Translations under genes and position numbers: made by a program
Part shown: positions 8,850-17,618 of the stretch, one piece after another
Numbering within the stretch: the stretch's first letter is position 1
Layout of the letters: every line of letters starts with the position of its first letter
Source of the DNA: Arthrobacter sp. efr-133-TYG-118
GTDB taxonomy: Bacteria; Actinomycetota; Actinomycetes; Actinomycetales; Micrococcaceae
Assembly: GCF_030209755.1 (NCBI RefSeq)
Contig: NZ_JARVRH010000010.1
Coordinates: 248,001 to 312,000, forward strand
DNA: 64,000 nucleotides
Direction of reading: 5' to 3'
The notes under the pieces: model-generated
Databases searched by the model: none
Seen by the model: the letters and a program-made list of their open reading frames with translations, nothing else
Told to the model about the DNA's origin: nothing

Positions 8850-11843
8850 ATGGCCGAATCTAGAGTCGTATTCCTGAGCCATGCCTGGCTCGATCAGAGT
8901 CCATCGCGCGTGGCGGAGAACCCGCGTCGCGGGCTGGCTCCCATGCTGCGCGACTGTCTCATGAAGTTAGGAATCAAGGTCTTCTTTGACGACGCCGATA
9001 TTGAGGACTTTGATGCAATCGGAGATCGAGTTCGGGCGGGAATGGCCGAGTCAGCATTGTTCTTGTGTTGGTACTCTGACGCATACGCCAGCCGGAGGGC
9101 GTGCCATTGGGAGCTCACGGCTGCCGTAGCCGTCGATCCCTCTCGCGTCTTCGTTATCAACCCCGAGCCCGCCATCGAACACATCTTGCCCACGTCCCTG
9201 CGCGCGAACCTGATTGTGGAGGTGCCGCTCGCGGACAACAAGGAGGGCTGGGCTGCGCTGACCCGTCGAATTGCCGATCGCGCTCATGCGACACACGGCA
9301 CCTTCACACAGATTATCGATGCGGATGCGGTGCCTTGGTACGGTGACCCGCCGTCAAGGTTCCATCGATTTGTGGGGCGCGCGTCAGACCTGTGGAGGTT
9401 GGACGACCTGCTACGGCCACCGCCTGCTGTTGCGGGTGGAGACCCCGTACCCCCTGCTGTCGTCGTTCGGGGCATGGGTGGCTTGGGCAAGACCGCACTA
9501 GTACGTGAATACGCCAGCCGCTTCGCCGCAGCCTACCGAGGCGGAATCTTCTGGCTCCGGCTCAACACCCCAGTCGAGGCTGTGCAAGGTCCAAAGCACA
9601 TCCGGCCTATACTCGAGACTCAGCTCGGACTCATTGCACGTCAGTTGCGTCCGCTCCAGATCCGTCCGGGTGACACCGATGTGAACGTCCCGCCTCCGAG
9701 CCATGACGATGTCATCGCCCGTCATCTCGACGCTCTCGACGGGGCCTTCCTCTGGGTTGTCGACGATCTCCCACCGGGCCTATCCGCCGCCGAGTTTGCT
9801 TCCGTGCTGCCACCGATCAGAGGTGGCCGAACTGTTGTCACTACCCAAGGGTCTACCTATCGGCACGTGCCCAATCTGCCGCTCAAGGTTATGAACAACG
9901 AAGAGGCCATCGAGCTGCTCCTGGCCCAGAGGCACAATGCGGAGGATGCAGACAAGAACGATGCCCTCAGGTTGATTGCCAAACTAGGTAACCTGCCACT
10001 GGCGGTCGACGTCGTCGGCGCATTAGTCGCCATGCCCGGCTCTTCCGCCGGCTCTTTGCTTGCCGAACTAGGTAGGCCAGGAGACGAATTATCCCTAGTT
10101 GAGGAGGCGGCGCGCAATGCCTGGACTTCCGTCTCCCCGACCGGCCATGCGGGCAGCGTGATGGCCACATTTACGCCGAGCATACGCCGGCTTAAGGAGG
10201 ATGCTTTCATGCTTCTCGCAGTTGCCGCGACGGTTAATGTGGGACCGCTGCCAGTGCAAACTCTATTCTCCGTAGTGCGGCACTTCACAAACGGGGAACT
10301 ATCCACCGCCGGGACTCGCCAAGCGCTGGGCGAGCTACTAAATCTCTCTTTAGTCCGCGGTTTGGATCCAGATACCATCGAACTGCATGGCTTGGTCGGC
10401 CTCTCTGCCCTGCAGTACGTTCAAAATCCTGAGGCCTTCCACGCTGCCGTCGTTGAGGACGTATCAACCCAGATCTTTGAAAGCCTTGGGGACGTCGAAG
10501 ACATCGTCACCCATCGCAATAATTTCCGGCTGGCCGCTTTCGGAGCATCCCTTGCCCTCGAAGCACGGTCACCGGACGACACCTTTGACCTTCGCACATT
10601 GCGGGCCTTGGGCCGTTTCTTGCATGTCGAGCAGCGCTACCCCGAGGCCGCGCAGATCCATGGCCTGGCGGTCGAGAAGGCCCGTTTGGAGAGCGGCGGA
10701 GCGGAAACGCGGTCATCGCTTACCGTGGCAGCCGATTTGGCACTCGATCTCGGAAAGATCAAGCCCGGCTCCGAAGCCAAGGATCTTGAGGTGGTACTAA
10801 AGGCAATGAGGCGTCTATATGGGGCTGATGACGTCGACGCGCTGACTATTCAACATAACTTAGCCAACGCAACCTTCAGCGTGGACCCAGACCGTTCTCG
10901 ACGGCTTCACCTCGACGCTTACGAGCGCCGACTTCGGACGCTGGGTTCCGAGCATCCACACACCCTGTTCTCGTTACATAGCTTGCTCGCCCAAGGGATT
11001 ACTCCAAAGCCGTACTCGAACGCAATCGCGGCGTATACCGACCTCATTGCCCGCCGCACCCAAGTGCTCGGTAAGAACCACACGACGACGCTGACCAGCC
11101 TTAGCAACTTCATCGATAGACTGATACGCGACGGAAATCCATCAAAGGCACTACCCTTGGCACGCGAACTAGTGGAATGTCGCCGCGCCCTGTATGGCAC
11201 GGACCACGGGGCTACCTGGACGGCTAGAGTCCGTCTGCTTTCCGTACTAGTCCGCTTGCCCGATCCACCGGACGAAGAAATCCACAATGAACTAGTTGCC
11301 TTTAACTCGATTCCGGACTCAGTTGACCCCAGATCCGTGGTCAACGCACTCGCGTCAGCAGGGGAGATGCTACGTCGCGCGGGACGGTACGAGCGTGCCC
11401 TCGACCTGCACGAGTTAGCTTGCAGGACCGCTTCGGTTCGACTGCCGGCCGATGACGGCGCCACCCTGCTGGCTGAGCACAATCGCGCGACCCTCATCGG
11501 GACGGCGGGTGCTCCGCAGACGGCGACAGCCATTTTCGACGACCTGGTCCCGCTGATGATGAACGCGCTCGGCCCCAAAAACCGGCTGACGCTTCGGGCG
11601 CGGCGCCAGCAACTCATCATGTTGGCTCGAGGCGGCGGCCCGCAGCAAGCTATTCCGGGCCAGCAAGACCTGACTGAATATTGGCGCAAGGAGCTCGGCG
11701 AGAACAGTGCATTCTACGCCGAGGCACTCGGCGATCTCGCAGAATCCTTCGGCATCCTGGGCCGCGCGGATGAGCAGCGCCACTATCAAGAGCTCCAGCA
11801 GCAGGTGGCTGCAGACGTTGGTCAGGAAACCGGATGGGTGTGA
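8850..11843 (+). CDS. TIR / NB-ARC / TPR protein (bacterial NLR-like STAND NTPase)
   Basis: 997 residues from the ATG at 8850, which follows AGAGGCGG; a TTG start at 8703 in frame has no ribosome site. Residues ~1-150 are a TIR domain beginning VVFLSHAWLD, with CHWEL carrying E88 at the position of the catalytic glutamate of NAD-cleaving TIR domains. The NB-ARC part has a P-loop GMGGLGKTAL (208-217), a Walker B-like FLWVVDDLP and GNLPLAVDVVGAL, which matches the GLPLA motif. The C-terminal ~450 residues form TPR repeats typical of a sensor. In bacteria this layout is known from anti-phage and stress-sensing STAND proteins: ligand binding by the repeats oligomerises the NTPase, and TIR depletes NAD. 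It lies 159 bases after the Tc toxin on the same strand. Defence role is inferred. Confidence 0.85.
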   Translation: MAESRVVFLSHAWLDQSPSRVAENPRRGLAPMLRDCLMKLGIKVFFDDADIEDFDAIGDRVRAGMAESALFLCWYSDAYASRRACHWELTAAVAVDPSRVFVINPEPAIEHILPTSLRANLIVEVPLADNKEGWAALTRRIADRAHATHGTFTQIIDADAVPWYGDPPSRFHRFVGRASDLWRLDDLLRPPPAVAGGDPVPPAVVVRGMGGLGKTALVREYASRFAAAYRGGIFWLRLNTPVEAVQGPKHIRPILETQLGLIARQLRPLQIRPGDTDVNVPPPSHDDVIARHLDALDGAFLWVVDDLPPGLSAAEFASVLPPIRGGRTVVTTQGSTYRHVPNLPLKVMNNEEAIELLLAQRHNAEDADKNDALRLIAKLGNLPLAVDVVGALVAMPGSSAGSLLAELGRPGDELSLVEEAARNAWTSVSPTGHAGSVMATFTPSIRRLKEDAFMLLAVAATVNVGPLPVQTLFSVVRHFTNGELSTAGTRQALGELLNLSLVRGLDPDTIELHGLVGLSALQYVQNPEAFHAAVVEDVSTQIFESLGDVEDIVTHRNNFRLAAFGASLALEARSPDDTFDLRTLRALGRFLHVEQRYPEAAQIHGLAVEKARLESGGAETRSSLTVAADLALDLGKIKPGSEAKDLEVVLKAMRRLYGADDVDALTIQHNLANATFSVDPDRSRRLHLDAYERRLRTLGSEHPHTLFSLHSLLAQGITPKPYSNAIAAYTDLIARRTQVLGKNHTTTLTSLSNFIDRLIRDGNPSKALPLARELVECRRALYGTDHGATWTARVRLLSVLVRLPDPPDEEIHNELVAFNSIPDSVDPRSVVNALASAGEMLRRAGRYERALDLHELACRTASVRLPADDGATLLAEHNRATLIGTAGAPQTATAIFDDLVPLMMNALGPKNRLTLRARRQQLIMLARGGGPQQAIPGQQDLTEYWRKELGENSAFYAEALGDLAESFGILGRADEQRHYQELQQQVAADVGQETGWV

Positions 11844-11877
11844 GCTGCCTAACGCTCAGCCGACAACCGGGGCCAGC

Positions 11878-12447
11878 TTATGGATCATTCCTCGACTGGC
11901 CGGGCGGTCGCGGCGGCGTGAAATCGATGGCTCCTAAGACGGGCCGGGCATCGCAAACGTCCGCGATCAGGCCGGCGTAAGAAAGGAGCGTGCTACGGAC
12001 ATCAGCAAGCTCCTTGCGCAGCATCTCGGCCCTATCCCACTGCCGCTCCCAATCGATCGAACTGATTTCCGCAGGTTTTCGCTCCTCATAGTCACGCAGC
12101 ATTGGGTGCCAATATGCGAGCAGGGGCCTGATGGCGCCATTCAGCATCGAGATCGACAGCGCAGCGAAAGAAACGGTACTCTTCCGGGCGAAGTCCGGGT
12201 GTGCTGTAGCCGCCCCGTGCCGTCGGAGCACGTCGCGCGTCACATCGAAAAGGGCGTAATGCGATGTCAGAGCCTCCCGGAGCAGCCCTTCTCCCGGGCG
12301 CATCTCAGCTAGGGCAATGCGCGTGGAGAGCTCGACCAGCATCTCCCACGCAGCTGAACGTTCGGCGTCATCCGGTCGCCAAGTGCCACCCACCTTGCCC
12401 AGCCCCCACGGGAGGCCGATCTCGGCATTGACTTCTTCTAGCGGCAT
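11878..12447 (-). CDS. Hypothetical helical protein
   Basis: 189 residues, family not recognised. The ATG at 12447 has GGAG five bases upstream; a GTG two codons earlier is the alternative. The sequence is rich in Leu, Ala, Arg and Glu, with no signal peptide or membrane segment, and looks like a bundle of amphipathic helices (for example SAAWEMLVELSTRIALAEM). It converges on the TIR/NB-ARC/TPR gene with only 34 bases between the stop codons, so the two may share a terminator. Nothing in the sequence shows its function. Confidence 0.6.
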   Translation of the reverse strand: MPLEEVNAEIGLPWGLGKVGGTWRPDDAERSAAWEMLVELSTRIALAEMRPGEGLLREALTSHYALFDVTRDVLRRHGAATAHPDFARKSTVSFAALSISMLNGAIRPLLAYWHPMLRDYEERKPAEISSIDWERQWDRAEMLRKELADVRSTLLSYAGLIADVCDARPVLGAIDFTPPRPPGQSRNDP

Positions 12448-12623
12448 AAACACTCCAGATGACCAGTTGTGCTAAATGCGTAAAGCATACGCCGTCAGGC
12501 TGAGTTAGTTTTGTGCGCCGCGTTTTTTTACACAAACGCTTCAGAACCGTGGCTTCCAGGTCTCTGACAAACTCCAGCCGAGTCTTGTCTCATCCAAGTC
12601 CCCAAATCTGAAAATGGCAGTTT

Positions 12624-12705
12624 GATTCAGGACCGGGGTGACGGCTTGAATCAGGACCACCTCACGACTCGCCGGTTGGTTGAGACGGTCTGAATCAGGA
12701 CCACA
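12624..12705. repeat. Three copies of a 13-bp repeat, GA(A/T)TCAGGACC(A/G)(C/G)
   Basis: GATTCAGGACCGG starts at 12624, GAATCAGGACCAC at 12648 and GAATCAGGACCAC at 12692, all in the same orientation, spaced 24 and 44 bases. Multiple short direct repeats near an end are typical of some insertion-sequence termini (for example the IS21 family), but no transposase is present, so this may be a relic end or a protein-binding array. Confidence 0.5.
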
Positions 12706-12708
12706 CTC

Positions 12709-12739
12709 AGTGTTGCTTCTAGCCGATGTAAGCAACACT
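12709..12739. repeat. Perfect 10-bp inverted repeat, 11-nt loop
   Basis: AGTGTTGCTT (12709-12718) is followed by an 11-base loop and AAGCAACACT (12730-12739). It sits directly after the direct-repeat cluster. There is no T-tract, so a terminator is unlikely. It could be an element end or an operator. The rest of the gap 12454-13251 shows no convincing feature apart from a doubtful two-helix membrane frame. Confidence 0.5.
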
Positions 12740-12982
12740 TGGAGGTCCGGATGAGGGTGCACTTGGAGCTGTTTGCCACTCGGACGGGACCAACCGGCCG
12801 AGCACCCGCGCATCATGTCTTCTGGTCCGGTTCGTTCTGAGTCGCTGGTACCGGACCCAAAGCGTCGCACCAATGCTCGCGGACAAGACGATGAGGAGGA
12901 ACCAAACGGGGAGGAGAAGTGCAAGAACAATGATATTGCAGCCCGCTCCTGCGATGGCAGCTACGCAGGTGAGGAGCAGCAT
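12719..12982 (-). CDS. Doubtful small two-helix membrane protein
   Basis: 87 residues from an internal ATG (12982). The first ~45 residues (MLLLTCVAAIAGAGCNIIVL and onward) form two plausible transmembrane helices, followed by a basic tail (RYQRLRTNRTRRHDARVLGR). The frame is open further upstream, but that part does not look like protein, and no ribosome site is clear. Its stop lies inside the inverted repeat at 12709-12739. It is the only frame in this gap that resembles a protein, hence listed with low confidence. Confidence 0.28.
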   Translation of the reverse strand: MLLLTCVAAIAGAGCNIIVLALLLPVWFLLIVLSASIGATLWVRYQRLRTNRTRRHDARVLGRLVPSEWQTAPSAPSSGPPSVAYIG

Positions 12983-13251
12983 GAGCGCGCTGTTTCGAAC
13001 GGATCGCTCAGCACCACCAGCGGGTGCTCTGGTCTGGTGCTCTGCCGGAGGGCAAAGCGATTGACCATCGCCGTCTCCGAATGGATCCGCTATGTTGACC
13101 TGGCAGATCGCGGATCGACAATACAGCCACTCACTCCCGCTGGACGCTCCGGTCTCTGAGGTAACAGAGCTGGTGGAGATCTGCATCGCGAGCCAGGCGC
13201 TCCATAACGAGCACATGGCCGTTGAGAACAATCGCATCCGCGGCGACGCCG

Positions 13252-13467
13252 TCAGCAACTCGTGGGAGTGCCGTCGGCGGTGACGTAGGTCACCCTGTCA
13301 ATCGCGTAGTAGGCGCAAAGTCCGTCCTTCGGGAAGTGAACCCCAACGCAGTAGATGCCCTGCAACGTCCCGACGTTGTGTCCACGGTCAATGATCTCGC
13401 CGATGTCCTCCCGGCCTTCGACCCGAACTAGCTTCCGGTCCTCTTCACGCGTCCTGAAGTTTGCCAT
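13252..13467 (-). CDS. Small hypothetical protein
   Basis: 71 residues beginning MANFRTREEDRKLVRVEG. The composition is normal for a soluble alpha/beta protein. GGAGG lies just one base before the ATG, which is close for a ribosome site. No family recognised. The 5' end overlaps the doubtful start of the frameshifted plus-strand gene that follows. Confidence 0.45.
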   Translation of the reverse strand: MANFRTREEDRKLVRVEGREDIGEIIDRGHNVGTLQGIYCVGVHFPKDGLCAYYAIDRVTYVTADGTPTSC

Positions 13468-13610
13468 GCCTCCAAGATTGGCCCTCGTCCGGCCAAACGT
13501 GTGGGAGGAAGGAGCGTGTCGGATCGGTTGAGTTCGAACAAGGCCTCATGTGGAATGCAAACGCAAGTATCCGGTGGAGGTCCCCATATTGGGAAAGCCA
13601 TTGCTTCATC

Positions 13611-14091
13611 ATGGTTGCGGTCGAGAAATGTATGCTCGCCCGAAGCGATGTCGATAACGGAAGTGCTAGGTTGAGCGGCCAAATCTACAACGAAGCAATC
13701 ATGCACGCGCGCTTCTCTGATCTCTCAGAGATGCGCGCGTACGCCCGCAAGATGATCGGTCATTGGGACCGGTCGCGGGAAAAGCCCTTCAACATGAAAT
13801 CCGAGTTCGACGTCCAAAGCGGGGGGGCCGTTCATCTGGAGCTTCGCGAACCATGCGGTCAACCTGATGCGGACCATCATCGAGCTCTCCGAGGCGGACC
13901 GAATGCTCCACGCGATGCCGCTGATCCGGCTCATGGTCGAGAACGCCATGACCGCGATCCGGCTCTACCTCGAGCCAAGGAACGCTCGAGCAATCATCAA
14001 GGAAGGCTTCCGGCAGAGAAGGGCCGCCTTCGGCACAAATTGTAAATATGACCCCATCAGGCTAGCGGGGCCACCAAGCTCGCCTTGCTGA
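13611..14091 (+). pseudogene. Frameshifted hypothetical gene (helical, possibly HEPN-like)
   Basis: The first half reads in one frame through MHARFSDLSEMRAYARKM and FNMKSEFDVQSGG; the second half continues one base out of phase as PFIWSFANHAVNLMRTIIEL and RLMVENAMTAIRLYLEPR. The break falls in a run of seven G at 13821-13827: with six G the two halves join into one coherent protein. The second half is all-helical and resembles HEPN-like families of unknown function, but I cannot name one. The start is uncertain; 13611 and 13701 are candidates, neither with a good ribosome site. The break could be a real mutation, a sequencing error in the homopolymer, or phase variation. Confidence 0.55.
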
Positions 14092-14116
14092 AGTGTCTCG
14101 TCTACGAGAATGTTGA

Positions 14117-14863
14117 TTAGGTGGGGGCGCCGTCGCCCGTTCCAACCACTTGGGCGTATATCGCCGCCAATTCGTCCGGGTTAGTCTCGAACCAATCCGG
14201 CCCTCCTGCGTCTTCCGCCCTAAGTCCCCGCATTGTTAGGATGCCTTGAATTACTCGCTCTAGAAGAGCTGCATTATCCGTTCGAGCAATCAATCCTAGG
14301 CGGGGCTGTTCGGGCAAAGAAGTCCGGTGCGCAGCCATCCGCTGCCCGACGCTTGTAGTTGTCATACCAACTCTTATTGGCCACCGTAGGTGGCCCTCCA
14401 CTTCGGCTATGCGCCGATATGTGGGGAGGTAAAACGCATATACATACTGGTCGCCGGTGCCAACACACGCATCTGCCTCAGACTCTGCCTCGGTGTCCTG
14501 GGCCAACACTTCCTCGGAAAAGTCTGTACTGGAGGAATCCGCATAGCCATTGGTCTGCAACTCGACGTTTGAAGTACTCACATCCACAGGGCCCTCATCA
14601 CGAACCGCTAATCGATATATACCAAGCATTGGATTTTGAGTTATTCCTTGCCCCCCAAGCATGGCCAGCGCCTTCTTCACCCTCAGCGTCGTCTTACCCC
14701 GCGGAATTTCCTTACCGCCCACGGAGGCCCACTCTCGCTCTACCGCTAGGACAAGATCTGATCTTGACGTAGCTCCATGAACTTCTAGATGAGCCACGAG
14801 GAATGACGCAATTGCCGAAGGTGTTGGCTCTTGACCTATCGCAGCAATGTCTTCCAAGTCCAT
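14117..14863 (-). CDS. Winged-helix + GIY-YIG nuclease-like protein
   Basis: 248 residues. Residues ~10-85 look like a winged helix (helices, then VKKALAMLGGQGI and a wing ending GIYRLAV). An acidic linker follows. Residues ~140-240 show a GIY-YIG-type pattern: QYVYAFYLPTYRR, WPIRVGMTTTSVGQRMAAH with the conserved Arg, ALLERVIQGIL with a Glu in the usual helix, and PDWFETNPDEL, as in T5orf172-like members. GIY-YIG enzymes make single-metal DNA cuts in mobile elements, repair and restriction. The standalone gene lies in a defence-like stretch. Nuclease activity is inferred. Confidence 0.65.
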   Translation of the reverse strand: MDLEDIAAIGQEPTPSAIASFLVAHLEVHGATSRSDLVLAVEREWASVGGKEIPRGKTTLRVKKALAMLGGQGITQNPMLGIYRLAVRDEGPVDVSTSNVELQTNGYADSSSTDFSEEVLAQDTEAESEADACVGTGDQYVYAFYLPTYRRIAEVEGHLRWPIRVGMTTTSVGQRMAAHRTSLPEQPRLGLIARTDNAALLERVIQGILTMRGLRAEDAGGPDWFETNPDELAAIYAQVVGTGDGAPT

Positions 14864-15039
14864 GTGGCGACACTACCGCCCGAATAGGGATTTATAGCTA
14901 GCGAGGGGCAGCGAATCGAGAATTTGGGGCGTTGGTCAATGCCTTTCTCGATCGGCTCAGTCGCCTTGAACGCCTACATCCAGGCGTGAATCATCTACAT
15001 GCCCAACGATATTGGCACGACTGTTCAGCGGATCCTCAG

Positions 15040-15234
15040 TTAGGTAGCCGACTGCTCCATCTTGCGAAGACACTTCAGACAATCCACCGCTTCGGTGACG
15101 TTAGTGACTAGGATGGACTCGCTCTGACCGCACCATGGGTGCAGGTCGCCTCCGAATCCCTTCCAGACCCCCATGACACTTGGGTCATAGTGCATCTGAC
15201 GCTTTACCGGAGGCTTACGAGTCTGGTCTGCCAT
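15040..15234 (-). CDS. Small hypothetical protein with putative zinc site
   Basis: 64 residues from the ATG at 15234, with AAGGG about eight bases upstream. Contains HPWCGQ and, near the end, DCLKCLRKM, spaced like a small metal-binding ribbon (C..//..CxxC with a nearby His). The N-terminus is basic. No family recognised; small zinc-ribbon proteins of this kind are common next to restriction and mobile genes in actinobacteria. Confidence 0.5.
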   Translation of the reverse strand: MADQTRKPPVKRQMHYDPSVMGVWKGFGGDLHPWCGQSESILVTNVTEAVDCLKCLRKMEQSAT

Positions 15235-15612
15235 GGCGGTATCCCTTCTGTAGACGTCTCTTCTTTCGGAATGTCGAGGGCAAGCGTACTCTCCCATCCC
15301 CTAAGTGGCATCCGCCGGCGACTCGCCAAAGAGAGTGTCTTGCATGTTTGGCTTGCGTACCAGATTCCCCGTATTCGGCGGTGTATTTACAACTTGTCGC
15401 ATTCCCAGGTTGCGTCGCCCCGGTTCACGCGTGGTGGCCGTAGCGAGGGCTCATGAATTGGAGCTCAGGTGGACCCCGGAGGGGCGGGGTCTGTGCCTTC
15501 TGCGGCCGATGTGGGTTGGAAGTGCTTGGCGTCCAAAATCGTCCAAGCGGGGAAACGGGTAGACCAGCGTCTGCGCGCCGCGTCTGGGCTCGTTCGGGTC
15601 GATGTAGTCTAG
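15235..15612. other. Intergenic, divergent promoter region, nothing definite
   Basis: 378 bases between the zinc-site gene (minus) and the TIGR04255-family gene (plus). It must hold both promoters. A small GC-rich hairpin (GACCCCG ... CGGGGTC) is at about 15473-15492. No convincing gene on either strand. Confidence 0.4.
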
Positions 15613-16425
15613 GTGCATGATCTGGACGTGGGTGCGAATACTGTGACGACTCAGGCTGAAAAGGTTCGTAGACGCTATTCGAAGCCGCCGGTGGTTGAAG
15701 CAATCGCTCGTTTGAAGTTTGCTCAGCCACTGGAATGGGCCATTACGACCCCGGGCCTCCTTTACGAGAGAGTTCGGGACATTTATCCTGCTGCACCTGA
15801 AGCTAGGAACGTGATGCGCGCCGATGTGGCGCAGGCTGGTGGAGAGGGAACCGGTCCAGGCGCTAGCTTGTCTTTCAGCACGGGCCCCCAGGAAATGGTC
15901 TTTCTTACGGGAGCGCGCGATCGCCTCTTGGTAGTCGGTCCAGAAGCGATATCTGTGCACTCTCTCCCGCCGTATGAAGGGTGGGAATCTCTTGAAGGCC
16001 GGTTGTTTGAAAATCTCAACCGACTAGCAGACGTCCTACCTCCCGAAACAAAGTTCAGCGAAACGAGTGTTAGGTATATCAATCAGGTTGAAATCGCTGA
16101 GTCCGAGGTTGATCTAGGCAAATACATGACAATATCTTTTCAATTGCCACCCTCCTTTCCGCAGCAACTCACGGGATTTCTTGACCGTGTGGAGGTCGTC
16201 TACCCTGACGCACCCGCGAAGTTGGCGTTTACCTGGGCTTCAACCCAATCGACAGATACACATTCGAGATTTATTCTGGATCTTGACCTCACTGCTAGCC
16301 CCGATCAGGCATTGAACTTTGTGGAAGCGCGGGCTGCGTTGAACGATTTGAAGGCAAAAGAAACAGAGGCTTTCGAGGGGTTAATTAGGGATCGGCTGAG
16401 GGAGCAATTCGGTGAGATCGACTGA
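15613..16425 (+). CDS. TIGR04255-family protein
   Basis: 270 residues. Family assignment rests on the N-terminal RRYSKPPVVEAIARLKF (family pattern: PPIxEAIxEIRF) and the central SVRYINQVEI (family: RYINRI), with overall length near the family norm. Biochemical function is not established for this sporadically distributed family, which often sits in accessory islands. The start is uncertain: GTG at 15613 and GTG at 15643 are both possible and neither has a clear ribosome site. Its 3' end overlaps the next gene by 14 bases, and that one overlaps a third, so the three are probably translated together. Confidence 0.7.
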   Translation: MHDLDVGANTVTTQAEKVRRRYSKPPVVEAIARLKFAQPLEWAITTPGLLYERVRDIYPAAPEARNVMRADVAQAGGEGTGPGASLSFSTGPQEMVFLTGARDRLLVVGPEAISVHSLPPYEGWESLEGRLFENLNRLADVLPPETKFSETSVRYINQVEIAESEVDLGKYMTISFQLPPSFPQQLTGFLDRVEVVYPDAPAKLAFTWASTQSTDTHSRFILDLDLTASPDQALNFVEARAALNDLKAKETEAFEGLIRDRLREQFGEID

Positions 16426-16804
16426 AGTGATGGAAGGAAGCAGCTACCCGGCCAGCAGGGCCCTCTCCAAAGTTGGAACATACGCGATTTCCATGGCGGT
16501 TTTGCCAAGTCTTGTCGTGGGAACTGTTGTCACGGTGCGCCCTAGTGAGGAAGGTTCTTACACTCGGGCAGCAAGCTCTGCGCTGTCGCAGTTGGGTTCG
16601 GAAGTTGATTATCGACTCTTAATTGCGAATTCTGTGCTTCGTTTCGGGGCTGCGACCGAGCTCGAACCTCAGGACGTCACGGTCTCTCGCGCTCCAACTC
16701 GATTGCGCAAGCTTCGCGCCCGAGTTGTGAAGCGTGAGCGCGTGTTGCAGTTTTCTGAGAGTCAGCAGGAACTGGAGACCTGGCTCGGGGCAGAGAATGT
16801 CTGA
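16412..16804 (+). CDS. Hypothetical protein, middle gene of TIGR04255 operon
   Basis: 130 residues from the GTG at 16412, which has GGGAG about eight bases upstream inside the preceding gene; an ATG at 16430 lacks one. The N-terminal third has a hydrophobic stretch (YAISMAVLPSLVVGTVVTV) that could be one membrane helix or a buried core; the C-terminal part is basic and helical. Overlaps both neighbours (14 and 8 bases). No family recognised. Tight coupling suggests it acts with its neighbours. Confidence 0.6.
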   Translation: MRSTEVMEGSSYPASRALSKVGTYAISMAVLPSLVVGTVVTVRPSEEGSYTRAASSALSQLGSEVDYRLLIANSVLRFGAATELEPQDVTVSRAPTRLRKLRARVVKRERVLQFSESQQELETWLGAENV

Positions 16805-17345
16805 ATCTTGGTACGAAGTTGTGCACGAAGCGGGGCTCGAACAAGGAGACATCTTCTTTCGCTGCCCCATTTATCGCGTTGAACGGTCTCTCGTCGAAAA
16901 CGGTGAAACAATCGCGGAGGTGATCGAAGAAGAGATTGACGTGATCGTTCTAACACAAACGTGCGACCTAGAGAACAATAAGGTTGATGAGGTTCTAGTT
17001 GCAACGGTGACGAGTTATGCCGAACTCGTCGCCAGGGAAGGGGAGAGGAACCCCACAATAAAGAGTAAGAATTTCCGTAAGGCTGCCGTTGACGGTGTTC
17101 TGCCGCCTTACGCGGTGCTACAAGAGCGGCAAATGGCCCCCGGACTGGCCTGGTCACTGGTCGATTTCCACAACTTGTTTTCGATGCCGAAAACTCTTTT
17201 GACGGAAGTTGCTTTCAAGAGTGGAGAGCGATTGCGACTCGTCCCGCCGTACAAGGAGCACCTTGCTCAAGCCTTCGCTCGATACATCATGCGTGTTGGC
17301 CTTCCGTCCACTCTGCATGACTTTGTGACAGTTGCGCCCGGCTAA
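16797..17345 (+). CDS. Hypothetical protein with TQTCDLE motif, last gene of TIGR04255 operon
   Basis: 182 residues from the ATG at 16797, overlapping the previous gene by 8 bases; an earlier in-frame start would lie deep in that gene. The sequence has EEEIDVIVLTQTCDLENNK, a hydrophobic strand followed by T/S-Q-x-C-D-L/I, a motif I recall from uncharacterised proteins in similar islands, and an aromatic-rich centre (SLVDFHNLFSMPK). No catalytic signature known to me. Ends 23 bases before the convergent stop of the partition operon. Confidence 0.6.
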   Translation: MSESWYEVVHEAGLEQGDIFFRCPIYRVERSLVENGETIAEVIEEEIDVIVLTQTCDLENNKVDEVLVATVTSYAELVAREGERNPTIKSKNFRKAAVDGVLPPYAVLQERQMAPGLAWSLVDFHNLFSMPKTLLTEVAFKSGERLRLVPPYKEHLAQAFARYIMRVGLPSTLHDFVTVAPG

Positions 17346-17368
17346 GGTGATCGCCGGGTAGTCGCCCA

Positions 17369-17614
17369 TCAGCTGTGCTCTACGTCGGGGGCCGGCGTGT
17401 CCAGCGTCAGCTCATGCGCGTGGTCCCGGTCCGCGATCTGTCGGGCATAGCGCTGCTCGTCGACGGTGATCCGGACCTGAGCGGGGTCGCCGCCGGTCGT
17501 GACAAACACAGCAGAGCGTTCGTCGGTTATCCGCGCGACTGCCAGGAGCGAAACGCTCACGAACTCGTCGGTCAACGCCTTGGCCAGAGTCTTGTGCTCG
17601 GGATCAGCCATCAT
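17369..17614 (-). CDS. Small hypothetical protein, last gene of partition operon
   Basis: 81 residues from the ATG at 17614 (MMADPEHKTLAKALTDEF); GAAGGA lies eight bases upstream, at the end of the preceding gene. Acidic, soluble, alpha/beta composition. It starts 4 bases after the previous stop, so it belongs to the same transcript as the ParM-like gene. No family recognised. Confidence 0.6.
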   Translation of the reverse strand: MMADPEHKTLAKALTDEFVSVSLLAVARITDERSAVFVTTGGDPAQVRITVDEQRYARQIADRDHAHELTLDTPAPDVEHS

Positions 17615-17618
17615 TCGT

